From Geodermatophilus bullaregiensis (GTDB lineage: Bacteria > Actinomycetota > Actinomycetes > Mycobacteriales > Geodermatophilaceae), in NCBI RefSeq assembly GCF_016907675.1, contig NZ_JAFBCJ010000001.1, positions 1,674,001 to 1,738,000 on the forward strand: 64,000 bases of DNA, in the 5' to 3' direction. Below, piece by piece: positions 1 to 8,538 of the stretch. Position numbers and translations under genes: made by a program. Numbering within the stretch: the stretch's first letter is position 1; each line of letters begins with the position of its first letter. The notes beneath the pieces were generated by a model that did not search any database, was not told the DNA's origin, and saw nothing but the letters and a program-made list of their open reading frames with translations.

Positions 1-651
1 CCGGAGCCGCTGACCCCGGGCGCGCTGGCCGACCGGCTGGCCGCCCTCCTCGCCGGGGTCGAGCCCCTGCCCGGGGCCGCCGCCGCACGGGTCGCCGTCG
101 ACGGTCCCGACGTCGCCGCTCCGGAGGCGCTCGCCGCCGCGGTCGCCGAGCGGCTGCCCGTCCTCGGCCGGCCCGCGGCCGTCGTCCCGGCCGCGGGGTT
201 CCTCCGCCCCGCCTCGCTGCGCCTCGAGCACGGCCGCACCGACCCCGACGCCCGCTACACCGACTGGCTCGACACCGGGGCGCTGGCCCGGGAGGTCCTC
301 GACCGGGTCGGCCCCGGCGGTCCCGGTGAGTACCTGCCGGTGCTGTGGGACGTCGCCCGGGACCGCGCCGCCCGCGTCGCCTACCGCCCGGCACCGCCCG
401 GCGGGGTGCTGCTGGTGCCCGGGCCGCTGCTGCAGGGCGTCGGGCTGGCCTTCGACGTCGTCGTCCACCTGCGGGTGGCCCCGGCCGCACGCCGCCGGCG
501 CTTCCCGGCCGGCCAGGCGTGGGAGCTGCCGGCCTTCGACCGCTACGACGACGAGGTCGACCCCGTCGCCCTGGCCGACGCCGTGGTGCTCGCCGACCGG
601 CCGGAGCACCCCGCGCTGGTGCTCCAGGGCCGCTTCACGGGCCCGCGATGA
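1..651 (+). CDS. Uridine kinase-like P-loop protein, C-terminal part
   Basis: The gene enters from the left edge, so its start and probably its Walker A loop lie outside; 216 residues are visible, ending at TGA 649-651. The stretch RYTDWLDTGAL followed by EVL and a YLPVLWD-like segment matches the substrate-binding part of actinobacterial uridine kinase or phosphoribulokinase-like proteins, and GGVLLVPGPLLQG matches the strand that precedes their catalytic base. Enzymes of this family phosphorylate uridine or cytidine with ATP or GTP in pyrimidine salvage. It converges on nudC, with a hairpin cluster between them. The specific substrate is inferred from family resemblance only. Confidence 0.7.
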   Translation, partial: PEPLTPGALADRLAALLAGVEPLPGAAAARVAVDGPDVAAPEALAAAVAERLPVLGRPAAVVPAAGFLRPASLRLEHGRTDPDARYTDWLDTGALAREVLDRVGPGGPGEYLPVLWDVARDRAARVAYRPAPPGGVLLVPGPLLQGVGLAFDVVVHLRVAPAARRRRFPAGQAWELPAFDRYDDEVDPVALADAVVLADRPEHPALVLQGRFTGPR

Positions 652-731
652 TCAGGGGACCTGATCCCAGCGCGTCCTCCCGCACGGTGCACGGTCAGGG
701 AGGACGCTGCACGATCAGGGTCCCTGATCGT
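650..731. terminator. Three nested-spaced hairpins between convergent genes
   Basis: Three perfect inverted repeats follow one another: GATCAGG 650-656 with CCTGATC 660-666, a 10-base pair 672-681 with 698-707, and ACGATCAGGG 711-720 with CCCTGATCGT 722-731. The sequence GATCAGG or its complement is reused in the first and third. The cluster fills the gap between the stop of the kinase-like gene and the stop of nudC, so a bidirectional terminator is the simplest role. There is no T-tract. Confidence 0.6.
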
Positions 732-734
732 GGC

Positions 735-1694
735 TCAGCCGAGGTCGCCGGCCAGCCAGCGGTCGATGATGTGCCGGGCGATGGACACCGGCGGCGGCAG
801 CGCCTCGGGACCGCGGCCGGAGGCGAGCTCCTCGCGGGTCCACCAGCGGGCCTCCTCGATCTCGGTGGGGTCCAGCCGCAGCTCCAGGTCGCCCTCGGCC
901 CGCGCGACGAAGCCGAGCATCAGCGACTGCGGGAACGGCCAGGGCTGGCTGCTCACGTACCGGATGTCGGTGACCGCGAGGCCCACCTCCTCGGCCACCT
1001 CCCGGGCCACCGCGCCCTCGGCGGACTCCCCCGGCTCGACGAACCCGGCGAGGATGGAGAACCGCCCCGGCGGCCACACCGCCTGGCGACCCAGCACGCA
1101 GCGGTCCCCGCCGTCGTGCACCAGCATGATCACCGCGGGGTCGGTGCGCGGGAAGAGCTCGACACCGGTCACCGGGTCGCGCTGCACCCAGCCGGCCCGC
1201 TCGATGGTGGTGGGGGCACCCGAGAGGGGGCTGAACCGGGCGCGCTCGTGCCACTCGAGGATGCCGATCGCCTCGGCGAGCAGGCCGGCGTCGAGGTCCC
1301 CGAGGTCGGCGCCGACCTCCCGCAGCCCGGACCAGCTGTCCACCGGCCGGCCGTTGACCGCCAGCGCGCGCTCCCCGCGGACCGCGGCGTAGGGCACGCC
1401 GTCGGCCTCGCCGAGGTAGACCGCGCCGATCGGCAGCGTGGGCTGCTCGTCCCACACCAGCGACGGGCCGTCGTCCCCCTCGTGCACGGGCACCGTGCGG
1501 CGCTCGTCGACGGTGAGCACCCGCACCGGCCGCCCGCCGGTGGGGTCGGGCAGCGCGCGGGACAGGTGCGCCCGGTCGTGCGCCGAGCGGGACAGCACGG
1601 GCACGGCACCGGTCGTCGGCGGCGTGCCGGCCGGCCACTGGTCGCGGGTCGGCGCGACGTCGGCCGGGGTGCTGCCGCCCGGCGGGACGCTCAC
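735..1694 (-). CDS. nudC: NudC-type NADH pyrophosphatase (NAD-capped RNA decapping)
   Basis: This 319-residue Nudix hydrolase cleaves NADH to NMNH and AMP and, in the family, removes NAD caps from RNA. A complete Nudix box is visible (GFVEPGES, then REVAEEVG), followed by the NudC hallmark SQPWPFPQS. The two CxxC pairs of the zinc ribbon that normally precede the catalytic domain are replaced: the segment reads FSPLSG and later RDPVTG. The start is the GTG at 1694, which overlaps the stop of the upstream peptidase gene as GTGA, so the gene is the last of a four-gene operon. A longer ORF upstream of this start only shadows the peptidase gene. Rv3199c (nudC) is the M. tuberculosis counterpart. 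Confidence 0.9.
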   Translation of the reverse strand: MSVPPGGSTPADVAPTRDQWPAGTPPTTGAVPVLSRSAHDRAHLSRALPDPTGGRPVRVLTVDERRTVPVHEGDDGPSLVWDEQPTLPIGAVYLGEADGVPYAAVRGERALAVNGRPVDSWSGLREVGADLGDLDAGLLAEAIGILEWHERARFSPLSGAPTTIERAGWVQRDPVTGVELFPRTDPAVIMLVHDGGDRCVLGRQAVWPPGRFSILAGFVEPGESAEGAVAREVAEEVGLAVTDIRYVSSQPWPFPQSLMLGFVARAEGDLELRLDPTEIEEARWWTREELASGRGPEALPPPVSIARHIIDRWLAGDLG

Positions 1695-3073
1695 GCCGGC
1701 TCCGGTGCGGTCGCGGCGGCGCTGGCGGTGACGTCGACCGGGCCGAGGGCGCGCAGCGCGTCGGTGACCCGCTCGGCGTCGCCGACGACCACGCCGGTGA
1801 GCGTGGCCGGCGCCAGGTACCGGCGGGCGGCCTCCTGCACCTGCTCGACGGTGACCTCGGCCAGCGCGCGCTGGTGCTCGGCCAGCCACTCGGCCGACAG
1901 GCCCGAGCCGGCCAGCGCCGAGAGCGTGCCGGCCAGCCCGGCGTGCGTCGCGGTGGACAGCGCCATGCTGCCGAGCACGTAGCGGCGGGCGGCGTCCAGC
2001 TCGGCGTCGGTGACCGGGGCCAGCGCCATCCGGCCGAGCTCGGCCCAGGTCTCCAGGAACGCCGGGCCGGTGACCTCCGTGGCGACGTCGGCCTCGACGA
2101 GGAAGGAGGAGGCGGCCGCGAGGTGGTCGACGGCGCTGCGCGGGCTGTAGGAGTAGCCGCGCCGCTCGCGGATGTTCTCGACCAGCCGCGAGGAGAAGTA
2201 GCCGCCGAAGACCATGCTGGCCAGCCGGACGGCGGGCAGGTCGGGGTCGGTGCGGCCGGGGGCCGGCCCGCCGAGGCGGATGTTGGACTGCACCGCGCCG
2301 GGCCGGTCGACCACCTCGAGGTGGCCGGCCGCCAGCGTCGGGGCCGGCGGGGCGACGGCCGCGGTGCCCTCACCGGTCCACTCCCCCAGCGCGGCGGCGA
2401 CGGCGTCGGTGGCCGCGGCGGTGTCGAGGTCGCCGACGAGCACCAGCGTGCTGCCGGCGGGCAGCACCCGCTCGCGGTGCAGCCTGCGCAGCGCGGCGGC
2501 CCCGACCCTGCCGACCAGCTCGGGCGAGGGCAGCTGGGCGGCGTAGGGGTGGGTGCCGTAGCGGCGGGCGGCCAGCGCGGTCCGCGCGATCACGCCGGGC
2601 TGGGAGCGGGCGATGGCGATCCGCTCGGCCACCCGGTCGCGCTCGGCGTCCACCCGGTCGGTCGGGTAGGCCGCCCGGGTGAGCACCTCGGCGAGCACGC
2701 CGAGGACGGGCGCGAGCCCCTCGGACAGCAGCGTCGTGGAGAACAGCAGCCGGTCGGGGTCGGCGGCCACCGACAGCTCGGCGCCGTGGCCCTGCAGGAG
2801 CTCGGCGATCCCCGTGGCGTCGTGCCGGTTCGTCCCGAGCAGGACCGCGCCGGAGAGCACCGAGGCCCGGGCGGTGTGCTGGGCGGCGCCGCGCGGCGAG
2901 GTGGCGGCGAACGGCACGCGCAGCCGCAGCTCCACCAGCGGGACGCCGGGCCGCGGGACGACGACGACGGTCAGCCCGCTGGGCAGCGTCGTCGTCGCCA
3001 CCTCGGGGACCGGCTGCGGGCGGGGTTCGCCGAGCGGCGGGACGAGGTCGAGGTCGAGCACCGGCGCGCTCAC
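1691..3073 (-). CDS. M16 family peptidase, non-catalytic-type subunit
   Basis: The 460-residue protein has the two-domain pitrilysin/M16 fold (N-terminal PSGLTVVVVPRPGVPLVELRLRV; C-terminal FSSRLVENIRERRGYSYSP, the usual R/Y-pair region). The zinc motif HxxEH is absent: the corresponding segment reads GAAQHTARASVL. It therefore resembles the R/Y-type partner subunit of heterodimeric M16B peptidases, with the catalytic partner encoded directly upstream. The start GTG at 3073 overlaps the upstream stop (GTGA), and its own stop overlaps the nudC start. Role in peptide degradation is inferred from the family; the natural substrate is unknown. Confidence 0.85.
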   Translation of the reverse strand: MSAPVLDLDLVPPLGEPRPQPVPEVATTTLPSGLTVVVVPRPGVPLVELRLRVPFAATSPRGAAQHTARASVLSGAVLLGTNRHDATGIAELLQGHGAELSVAADPDRLLFSTTLLSEGLAPVLGVLAEVLTRAAYPTDRVDAERDRVAERIAIARSQPGVIARTALAARRYGTHPYAAQLPSPELVGRVGAAALRRLHRERVLPAGSTLVLVGDLDTAAATDAVAAALGEWTGEGTAAVAPPAPTLAAGHLEVVDRPGAVQSNIRLGGPAPGRTDPDLPAVRLASMVFGGYFSSRLVENIRERRGYSYSPRSAVDHLAAASSFLVEADVATEVTGPAFLETWAELGRMALAPVTDAELDAARRYVLGSMALSTATHAGLAGTLSALAGSGLSAEWLAEHQRALAEVTVEQVQEAARRYLAPATLTGVVVGDAERVTDALRALGPVDVTASAAATAPEPA

Positions 3074-4380
3074 CGGGCACCCCCGGTGGCGCGCAGCTCG
3101 AGCACCGCCGCGGTGCCGGGATCGAGCCCCTTCGCGGCGGCCTGCACCTGGTCGGGGGTGACCGCGGCCAGCCGGGCGGCGAGCTCGCCGGCCAGCTCCG
3201 CGCGGCCGTGCACCAGCTCGGCGGCGGCGAAGCCCAGGGTGCGGCCGAGCACCGAGTCGGCCTGGCGCAGCAGCTGGGCGCTCGTGCGGGCCTGGACCCG
3301 GGTCAGCTCCTCCGGCTCGACGCCCTCGGCGGCCACGCGGCCGATCTCGTCGTGCACCGCGGCCAGCACGTCGGCGACGGGCACCGCGGCCGGGTGGTGC
3401 ACCTGCGTGGTCAGCAGGGTGGCGTCGCGGACGTCGAACGGGTCGCCGAACAGGCCCACGTAGCTGCTCTGCGCCACCGCCAGCCGGTCGTCGTGCACCA
3501 GCCGGCGCTCCAGCCGCGAGGCGTCGCCCTCGCTGAGCAGCTCGGCCAGCAGCACGGTGCCGAGGTAGGTGTCGAGGTCGCCGACCGGGTCGGGCACCCG
3601 CCAGCCCAGCGCGACGGCGGGGGCCGGGGCGAGCCGGTCCTCGACGACGCCGGAGCGCACCTGCGTCGGGGAGGGCTCCCCGGTGTAGGGCGTCGGGGGC
3701 ACGTCGCGGGCCTCCACCGGGCCGAACCAGCGGCGCACCAGCCGCTCGGTCTCGCCGACGTCGAGGTCGCCGCCGATGCACAGGACGGCGTTGCCCGGGG
3801 CGTAGTAGCGGGAGAAGAAGTCGGTGGCGTCGGCGACCGTGGAGCTCTCCAGGTCGACGAAGGAGCCGTAGCCGTCGTGGGTGTTGGCGAAGCTCTCGAA
3901 GGCCAGCTGCGGCAGCTGCAGCCAGGGGAAGGCGCCGTAGGGCCGGTTGAGCACGTTGACCCGGATCTCCTCCTTGACCACGTCGATCTGGTTGCGGAGG
4001 TTCTCCGCGGTGATCGCCGGGGCGGCCATCCGGTCGGCCTCGAGGAACAGCGCGCGCTCGAGCGCCTCGGCCGGCAGCGCCTCGTAGTAGTTGGTGTAGT
4101 CCTGGTGCGTCGAGCCGTTGAACGTGCCCCCGGCGGCCTGCACCAGGCGGGCGTGCTCCATCTTCGGCACGTGCGCCGAGCCCTGGAACATCACGTGCTC
4201 GAAGAGGTGGGCGAACCCGGTGCGGCCCTCCGGCTCGTTGCGCATGCCCACGTCGTAGAAGACGGTCACGGCGACGACCGGCACGCTGCGGTCGGGCGCG
4301 AGGACGACCCGCAGCCCGTTGTCCAGCGAGAAGCGCTCCACCGGGTGCCGCACGGTCAGGTCGGCCCCAGCTGTTGTCAC
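3070..4380 (-). CDS. M16 family zinc metallopeptidase, catalytic subunit
   Basis: 436 residues. The inverted zinc motif HLFEH lies at residues 58-62, and the distal zinc-ligand glutamate falls in the VVKEEIRVN segment near residue 140. These are the catalytic features of processing-peptidase-like M16B enzymes. The protein is cytoplasmic by sequence (no signal peptide or membrane segment). The start is a GTG with no Shine-Dalgarno; a TAGTGT hexamer lies six bases upstream, so the transcript is probably leaderless. Overlap with the next gene suggests stoichiometric synthesis of the two subunits. Confidence 0.9.
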   Translation of the reverse strand: MTTAGADLTVRHPVERFSLDNGLRVVLAPDRSVPVVAVTVFYDVGMRNEPEGRTGFAHLFEHVMFQGSAHVPKMEHARLVQAAGGTFNGSTHQDYTNYYEALPAEALERALFLEADRMAAPAITAENLRNQIDVVKEEIRVNVLNRPYGAFPWLQLPQLAFESFANTHDGYGSFVDLESSTVADATDFFSRYYAPGNAVLCIGGDLDVGETERLVRRWFGPVEARDVPPTPYTGEPSPTQVRSGVVEDRLAPAPAVALGWRVPDPVGDLDTYLGTVLLAELLSEGDASRLERRLVHDDRLAVAQSSYVGLFGDPFDVRDATLLTTQVHHPAAVPVADVLAAVHDEIGRVAAEGVEPEELTRVQARTSAQLLRQADSVLGRTLGFAAAELVHGRAELAGELAARLAAVTPDQVQAAAKGLDPGTAAVLELRATGGAR

Positions 4381-4386
4381 GCACCG

Positions 4387-4392
4387 ACACTA
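4387..4392 (-). promoter_or_regulatory. Candidate -10 box of the M16/nudC operon
   Basis: TAGTGT read on the minus strand, exactly six bases before the GTG at 4380. This places transcription start at or next to the start codon. Confidence 0.45.
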
Positions 4393-4451
4393 ACCACGCC
4401 GCACCACCGCGCGCCGGGCGCCCGACGGGCCGGGCCCGGGGGACCGCCGTG

Positions 4452-5342
4452 TCAGAGCACGTCGACGCCGGCGACCACGCGGTCGATGACGCCGTAGAGC
4501 TCGGCGTGCGTGTCGGGGACGGAGACGTAGAGCAGCGCCGGGTCGGGCCGGCCGACGTCGATCACGAGCAGCGCGGCCCGCTCGCCGGTGGAGTCGTACC
4601 CCTCGACGTCCCAGGTCAGCTGGAACTCGATGAGGTGGGCGTTCGCGCCGTCGACGGTGAGCGCCTCGTCGCGCAGGACCTCGCGCTCGTTCGGGTACGG
4701 GTAGTAGGCCACGCGGACGCGGTCGGCCAGCGCCGTCACCGTCGCCTGCTCGCTGCCCGGGCCGGTCCAGCCGTAGCCGGGCGACACCGGGCCGGAGGTG
4801 CACTGGGCGATGAAGACCCCCGCGGGCGTCTGCTCCTGGGTGGTGAAGTACTGACCGGCGGTCGTGCGGGTCTCCGCCATGGGGCGGAGGTCGTACTCGT
4901 ACCAGCCGTTGCCGAGGAAGGGGTAGGAGATGCCCGCCTCCTCGTCGACGATCCGCACGGTGCCCGGCGGGAAGGTCGGGCCGGCCGGCGGGTCGTCGAG
5001 CGGCGGGTCGGCGACGGTCGTGTCGCTGCCCCCGGACAGGCCGACGACGAGCGCCACGACGACCACGACCACCACCGCCAGCACCCCGCCGGCGACCAGC
5101 CGGGCGGTGCGCGCCCGGGCGGCCGGCCGCGGCGGCGCGGCCTGCCACGGGCTCCCGTCCGACGGGGCGAGCGGCGGGCGCGGGGGCGCGGTCACCGGTG
5201 CGGCCCGGACCGCGACGCCGGGGCCGGCCGGCGTCGTGACGTCGGACCAGCCGCCGCCGTCCCACCAGCGCACCATCCCGGCGGCACCGTCCGGATCGGG
5301 GTACCACCCTGCCGGTGCGCTCGGCTGCCCAGACCCCGTCAC
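4452..5342 (-). CDS. DUF2510 membrane-anchored protein
   Basis: 296 residues. The N-terminus carries a DUF2510 motif (APAGWYPDPDG, then VRWWDGGGWSD), a short tryptophan-rich module common in actinobacterial membrane proteins. One strongly hydrophobic segment follows near residues 80-105 (a run of valines ending VVGLSGG), then an extracytoplasmic domain of about 190 residues. I do not recognise that domain. It contains paired aromatic residues and a single cysteine (AQCTSG). The GTG start at 5342 has a TACGCT hexamer six bases upstream. The gene lies 71 bases before the M16 pair on the same strand and may be cotranscribed. Function unknown. Confidence 0.75.
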   Translation of the reverse strand: MTGSGQPSAPAGWYPDPDGAAGMVRWWDGGGWSDVTTPAGPGVAVRAAPVTAPPRPPLAPSDGSPWQAAPPRPAARARTARLVAGGVLAVVVVVVVALVVGLSGGSDTTVADPPLDDPPAGPTFPPGTVRIVDEEAGISYPFLGNGWYEYDLRPMAETRTTAGQYFTTQEQTPAGVFIAQCTSGPVSPGYGWTGPGSEQATVTALADRVRVAYYPYPNEREVLRDEALTVDGANAHLIEFQLTWDVEGYDSTGERAALLVIDVGRPDPALLYVSVPDTHAELYGVIDRVVAGVDVL

Positions 5343-5348
5343 GCGGTC

Positions 5349-5354
5349 AGCGTA
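5349..5354 (-). promoter_or_regulatory. Candidate -10 box of the DUF2510 gene
   Basis: TACGCT on the minus strand with six bases to the GTG at 5342; no Shine-Dalgarno is present, which fits a leaderless start. Confidence 0.5.
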
Positions 5355-5404
5355 GGACCGCGGACCCGCCGGTCCGCGTCACCCGGCAGCGGGAGTCGGC
5401 CGGG

Positions 5405-6231
5405 TCAGCTGTAGCCGCGGTCCCCGTTGCTGCCCCACCAGCTGAGCAGGGCGCGGAGCCCGTCCTCGCCGCCGCCGCGCTGTTCGGCGACCGAGTAGGT
5501 GCCGAGGTCGTCCCACGTCCAGGCGAGCACGGAGTCGCCGTCGTCGTCGACCCAGCAGGCCAGCCGGCCGACCTCGACCTCGCCGGTGTCGGCACCGGTG
5601 CCGGCGCCGGGATCGACGACCGGCAGCCACCCGCTCGGGCCCGGCCCGTCCACGGTGGATCCGCAGTCGGTCCGTGACCCGAGCCGCCCCAGCTGCCGGC
5701 GCTCGACGTCGGCGGACAGCGCCGCGGCGGCGCCGTCGCCCTCGTGGGCGGTGGCGGTGGTGCTGGTCGGCCCGTCCTCGACCGCGGGGCAGGCCACCTG
5801 CCGCAGCACGCCGTCGGCGGGTTCCCGCACCGTGCAGCCGGCCGGGTCGACGCCGTCGGCGAGCCCGGCGGCGACCAGCCGCTGACCGGCGCCGGCCGCG
5901 GCGTCGGCCGCGTCGTCCGCGCTGACGGCAGCGAGGCGAGGTCCTCCCCCTCGACCAGCCGCACGTCGAGGAACAGCTGGCCGTCGATCTCCCCGAAGCG
6001 GTGGATGGGGACGACGTGCGGCTCGTTGAGGCGGGCGGCGATGCGGGCCTCGCGGCGGAAGCGCTCGCGGAAGCCCTCGTCGGCGGCCCACTGCGGGTGC
6101 AGGACCTTGAGGGCGACGTCGCGCTCGTGCTCGTCGTCGTGCGCGCGCAGCACCTGGCCCATGCCGCCGCGGCCGAGCACCCCGAGCAGCCGGTAGGGAC
6201 CGAAGCGCCCGCCCTCCTCCGGGGCGGTCAC
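5405..6231 (-). pseudogene. Ser/Thr protein kinase remnant with internal deletion and frameshift
   Basis: From the GTG at 6231 the reading frame encodes the N-lobe of a Hanks-type kinase: GRGGMG loop at residues 20-25, VALK with the ATP lysine at 42, and the helix-C glutamate at 61. Near residue 100 (about position 5930) homology stops. The downstream coding resumes in another frame with a recognisable actinobacterial kinase C-terminal extracellular domain (VDPAGCTV near its start; LACWVDD, LAWTWDD and LLSWWG near its end). The HRD, DFG and APE motifs and the usual membrane segment are in no frame, so roughly a C-lobe's worth of sequence is missing. A simple base-calling error cannot explain the loss. 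The start overlaps the M20 peptidase stop (GTGA). Confidence 0.8.
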
Positions 6232-7640
6232 CGGGCGGGCGCGCCGGCGAGCTCGCGCCACAGGTGCGCCGCCGCCTCCGCGCCGCGGTACAGCATCGGC
6301 AGCAGCACCCGCTCGTTCGGGGAGTGGATGCGGTCGGTGGGCAGGCCCGCGCCGAGGAAGACCAGGGGGGCGCCGAGCACCTCGACCAGGTCGGCCTCGG
6401 GGCCGCTGCCGCCCTCGCGGGTGAACAGGACGTCGGCGGGGTCGGTGTCGAAGGCCTGCCCGATGGCGCGCAGCAGGGCGTCCACGTGCGGCGAGTCGAG
6501 GTCGCTGGCGCACGGGGCGACACCGCCGGGCGGGGTGCGCACGTCGGCCTCGATGCCCTCGGGCAGGTGCCCCTCCACCCACTGCCGGAGCCGCGGGCCG
6601 ACGTCCTCGGGGCGCTGGTCGGCCACCAGCCGGAAGGTGAGCTTGGCGTGCGCCTCGGCCGGGACGATCGTCTTGTGGCCGGGGCCGGTGTAGCCGCCCC
6701 ACACGCCGTTGACCTCGGCGGTCGGGCGGGCGCCGATCCGCTCCAGCGTGCTGTGGCCCGCCTCCCCCGCGGTCGCCCGGGAGGCGGCGGGACCGGCGAG
6801 CCAGGCGGCCTCGTCGAAGGGGACGCGGGCCATCAGCTCCCGCTCGCGGTCGGTGAGCGGCCGGACCTCGTCGTAGAAGCCGGGCAGCGTGACCCGGCCC
6901 TGGTCGTCGTGCAGGGCGGCGAGCAGCCCGGCCATGGCGTGCAGCGGGTTGGGCACGCCGCCGCCGAAGGAGCCCGAGTGCAGGTCGACGGCGGGCCCGC
7001 GCAGGGTGATCTCGGCGTCGGCGAGGCCGCGCATGGCGACGACGGCGCTGGGCACGTCGGGTGCGGCCATGCCGGTGTCGCTGACGACGACGACGTCGCA
7101 GGCCAGCCGGTCGGCGCGCTCGCGGAGCAGGTCGGCGAAGTGCGGGGAGCCGGACTCCTCCTCGCCCTCGACCAGCAGCTTGACCGTGACGGCCGGGGCG
7201 TCACGGCCGGTGGCGGCCAGGTGGGCGCGGATGCCGAGCAGGTGCATCGCCACGTTGCCCTTGTCGTCGATGGCGCCGCGGGCGTGCAGCTCCGGGCCGT
7301 CGGGACCCTCGACGCGGGTCGGCTCGAACGGCGGGTGCTCCCACAGCTCGGGCGGGTCGACCGGCTGCACGTCGTGGTGGCCGTAGACCAGGGCCACCGG
7401 CGCGCCGGGGTCGGCCGCGGGCCACTCGGCGTAGACGGCCGGCGCCCCGGCGGTCCCCCACACCTCGACGACGGGGAAGCCGGTGCGCCGCAGGGCCGCG
7501 GCCAACCACTCGGCGCTGGCGGCGACGTCGGGGGCGTGCGCGGGGTCGGCGGAGATCGACGGGATGCGCAACCAGGCGTCGAGGTCGGCGTGCAGGTCGT
7601 CGAGGTGGGCCTGCACGTACACGCGTTCCGGGCTCGTCAT
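6228..7640 (-). CDS. M20 family dipeptidase/metallopeptidase
   Basis: 470 residues, the normal length for M20 dipeptidases of the CNDP/PepV type. Metal and catalytic motifs are in order: [11 protein letters not shown] (metal His plus catalytic Asp), [11 protein letters not shown] (bridging Asp), [11 protein letters not shown] (catalytic Glu pair) and a C-terminal HSPNER (metal His). A dimerisation lid domain lies between. The enzyme should hydrolyse dipeptides or acylated amino acids in the cytoplasm using two metal ions. The start is the ATG at 7640, with TACCGT eight bases upstream. It is divergent from the epoxide hydrolase gene and coupled to the kinase remnant downstream. Confidence 0.9.
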   Translation of the reverse strand: MTSPERVYVQAHLDDLHADLDAWLRIPSISADPAHAPDVAASAEWLAAALRRTGFPVVEVWGTAGAPAVYAEWPAADPGAPVALVYGHHDVQPVDPPELWEHPPFEPTRVEGPDGPELHARGAIDDKGNVAMHLLGIRAHLAATGRDAPAVTVKLLVEGEEESGSPHFADLLRERADRLACDVVVVSDTGMAAPDVPSAVVAMRGLADAEITLRGPAVDLHSGSFGGGVPNPLHAMAGLLAALHDDQGRVTLPGFYDEVRPLTDRERELMARVPFDEAAWLAGPAASRATAGEAGHSTLERIGARPTAEVNGVWGGYTGPGHKTIVPAEAHAKLTFRLVADQRPEDVGPRLRQWVEGHLPEGIEADVRTPPGGVAPCASDLDSPHVDALLRAIGQAFDTDPADVLFTREGGSGPEADLVEVLGAPLVFLGAGLPTDRIHSPNERVLLPMLYRGAEAAAHLWRELAGAPAR

Positions 7641-7648
7641 GAGCGCCG

Positions 7649-7654
7649 ACGGTA
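7649..7654 (-). promoter_or_regulatory. Candidate -10 box of the M20 peptidase gene
   Basis: TACCGT on the minus strand, eight bases before the ATG at 7640. It lies in a 57-base divergent promoter region shared with the hydrolase at 7698. Confidence 0.4.
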
Positions 7655-7685
7655 GCGGGCGCGGGAGCCGGGTCCGCGGCACGGC

Positions 7686-7691
7686 TACGGT
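7686..7691 (+). promoter_or_regulatory. Candidate -10 box of the epoxide hydrolase gene
   Basis: TACGGT followed by six bases and the ATG at 7698; no Shine-Dalgarno, so a leaderless start is likely. Confidence 0.5.
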
Positions 7692-7697
7692 CCGACC

Positions 7698-8534
7698 ATG
7701 GCCGGAGAACTGCTGCGCGTGGACGTCGGCGACCTGACCCTCGACGTGCGGGTCGACGGACCGGAGGACGGGCGGCCGGTGCTGCTGCTGCACGGCTTCC
7801 CCGAGACGTCGCTGTCCTGGGCGGCCGTGACGCCGCGGCTGGCCGAGGCGGGGCTGCGGACCCACGCCGTCGACCAGCTCGGCTACTCCCCCGGCGCCCG
7901 GCCGGCCGAGGTGGAGGCCTACGCGCTGACCAACCTCGCGCAGGTCACGGCGGACCTCATGACGGCGATGGAGGTGCCGGTCGCCGACGTCGTCGGGCAC
8001 GACTGGGGCGCCAACGTGGCGTGGGCGCTGGCCGCCTGGCACCCCGACCGGGTGCGGTCGCTCACCGCGGTCTCGGTGCCGCACCCGACGGCGTTCACCG
8101 CCGCCTTCCGCAGCGACCCCGAGCAGCAGGAGCGGTCGGCCTACATCCGGTTGTTCTGGCAGGCGGGCAAGGCCGAGGAGGTGCTGCTGGCCGACGACGC
8201 CCGGCGGCTGCGCCGCATGTACGGGGACGCCGTCGACCCGGAGGCGATCGACGAGTACGTGGCGGTGCTGTCGGCGCCGGGCGCGCTGACCGCCGCGCTG
8301 AACTGGTACCGGGCGATGAGCTCGGCGACGCCGGTGGACGACGTCGCCGTGCCCACCACGTACGTGTGGAGCGACGCCGACGTGGCGATCGGCCGGACCG
8401 CCGCCGAGGCCTGCGCGGCGCACGTGACCGGCGACTACCGCTTCGTCGAGCTGCCCGGCGTCAGCCACTGGATCCCCGAGCAGGCACCCGACGCGCTCGC
8501 CGCCGCGATCCTCGACCGGGTCGCGTCCAGCTGA
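7698..8534 (+). CDS. Alpha/beta hydrolase, epoxide hydrolase-like
   Basis: 278 residues. The oxyanion motif HGFPE is at residues 32-36 and the nucleophile elbow GHDWGAN places an aspartate (D102) as nucleophile, as in soluble epoxide hydrolases and haloalkane dehalogenases. The acid appears in TTYVWSDAD and the catalytic histidine in GVSHWIPEQ. A cap region rich in aromatic residues lies between. The HGFPE motif favours epoxide hydrolase over dehalogenase, but the substrate cannot be read from sequence. It ends tail-to-tail with the GNAT gene, four bases apart. Confidence 0.85.
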   Translation: MAGELLRVDVGDLTLDVRVDGPEDGRPVLLLHGFPETSLSWAAVTPRLAEAGLRTHAVDQLGYSPGARPAEVEAYALTNLAQVTADLMTAMEVPVADVVGHDWGANVAWALAAWHPDRVRSLTAVSVPHPTAFTAAFRSDPEQQERSAYIRLFWQAGKAEEVLLADDARRLRRMYGDAVDPEAIDEYVAVLSAPGALTAALNWYRAMSSATPVDDVAVPTTYVWSDADVAIGRTAAEACAAHVTGDYRFVELPGVSHWIPEQAPDALAAAILDRVASS

Positions 8535-8538
8535 GCGG

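Noticed and set aside
5405..6231. Kinase frameshift as a mere sequencing error
   Set aside because: One inserted or lost base would not restore the missing catalytic lobe, which is absent in all frames.
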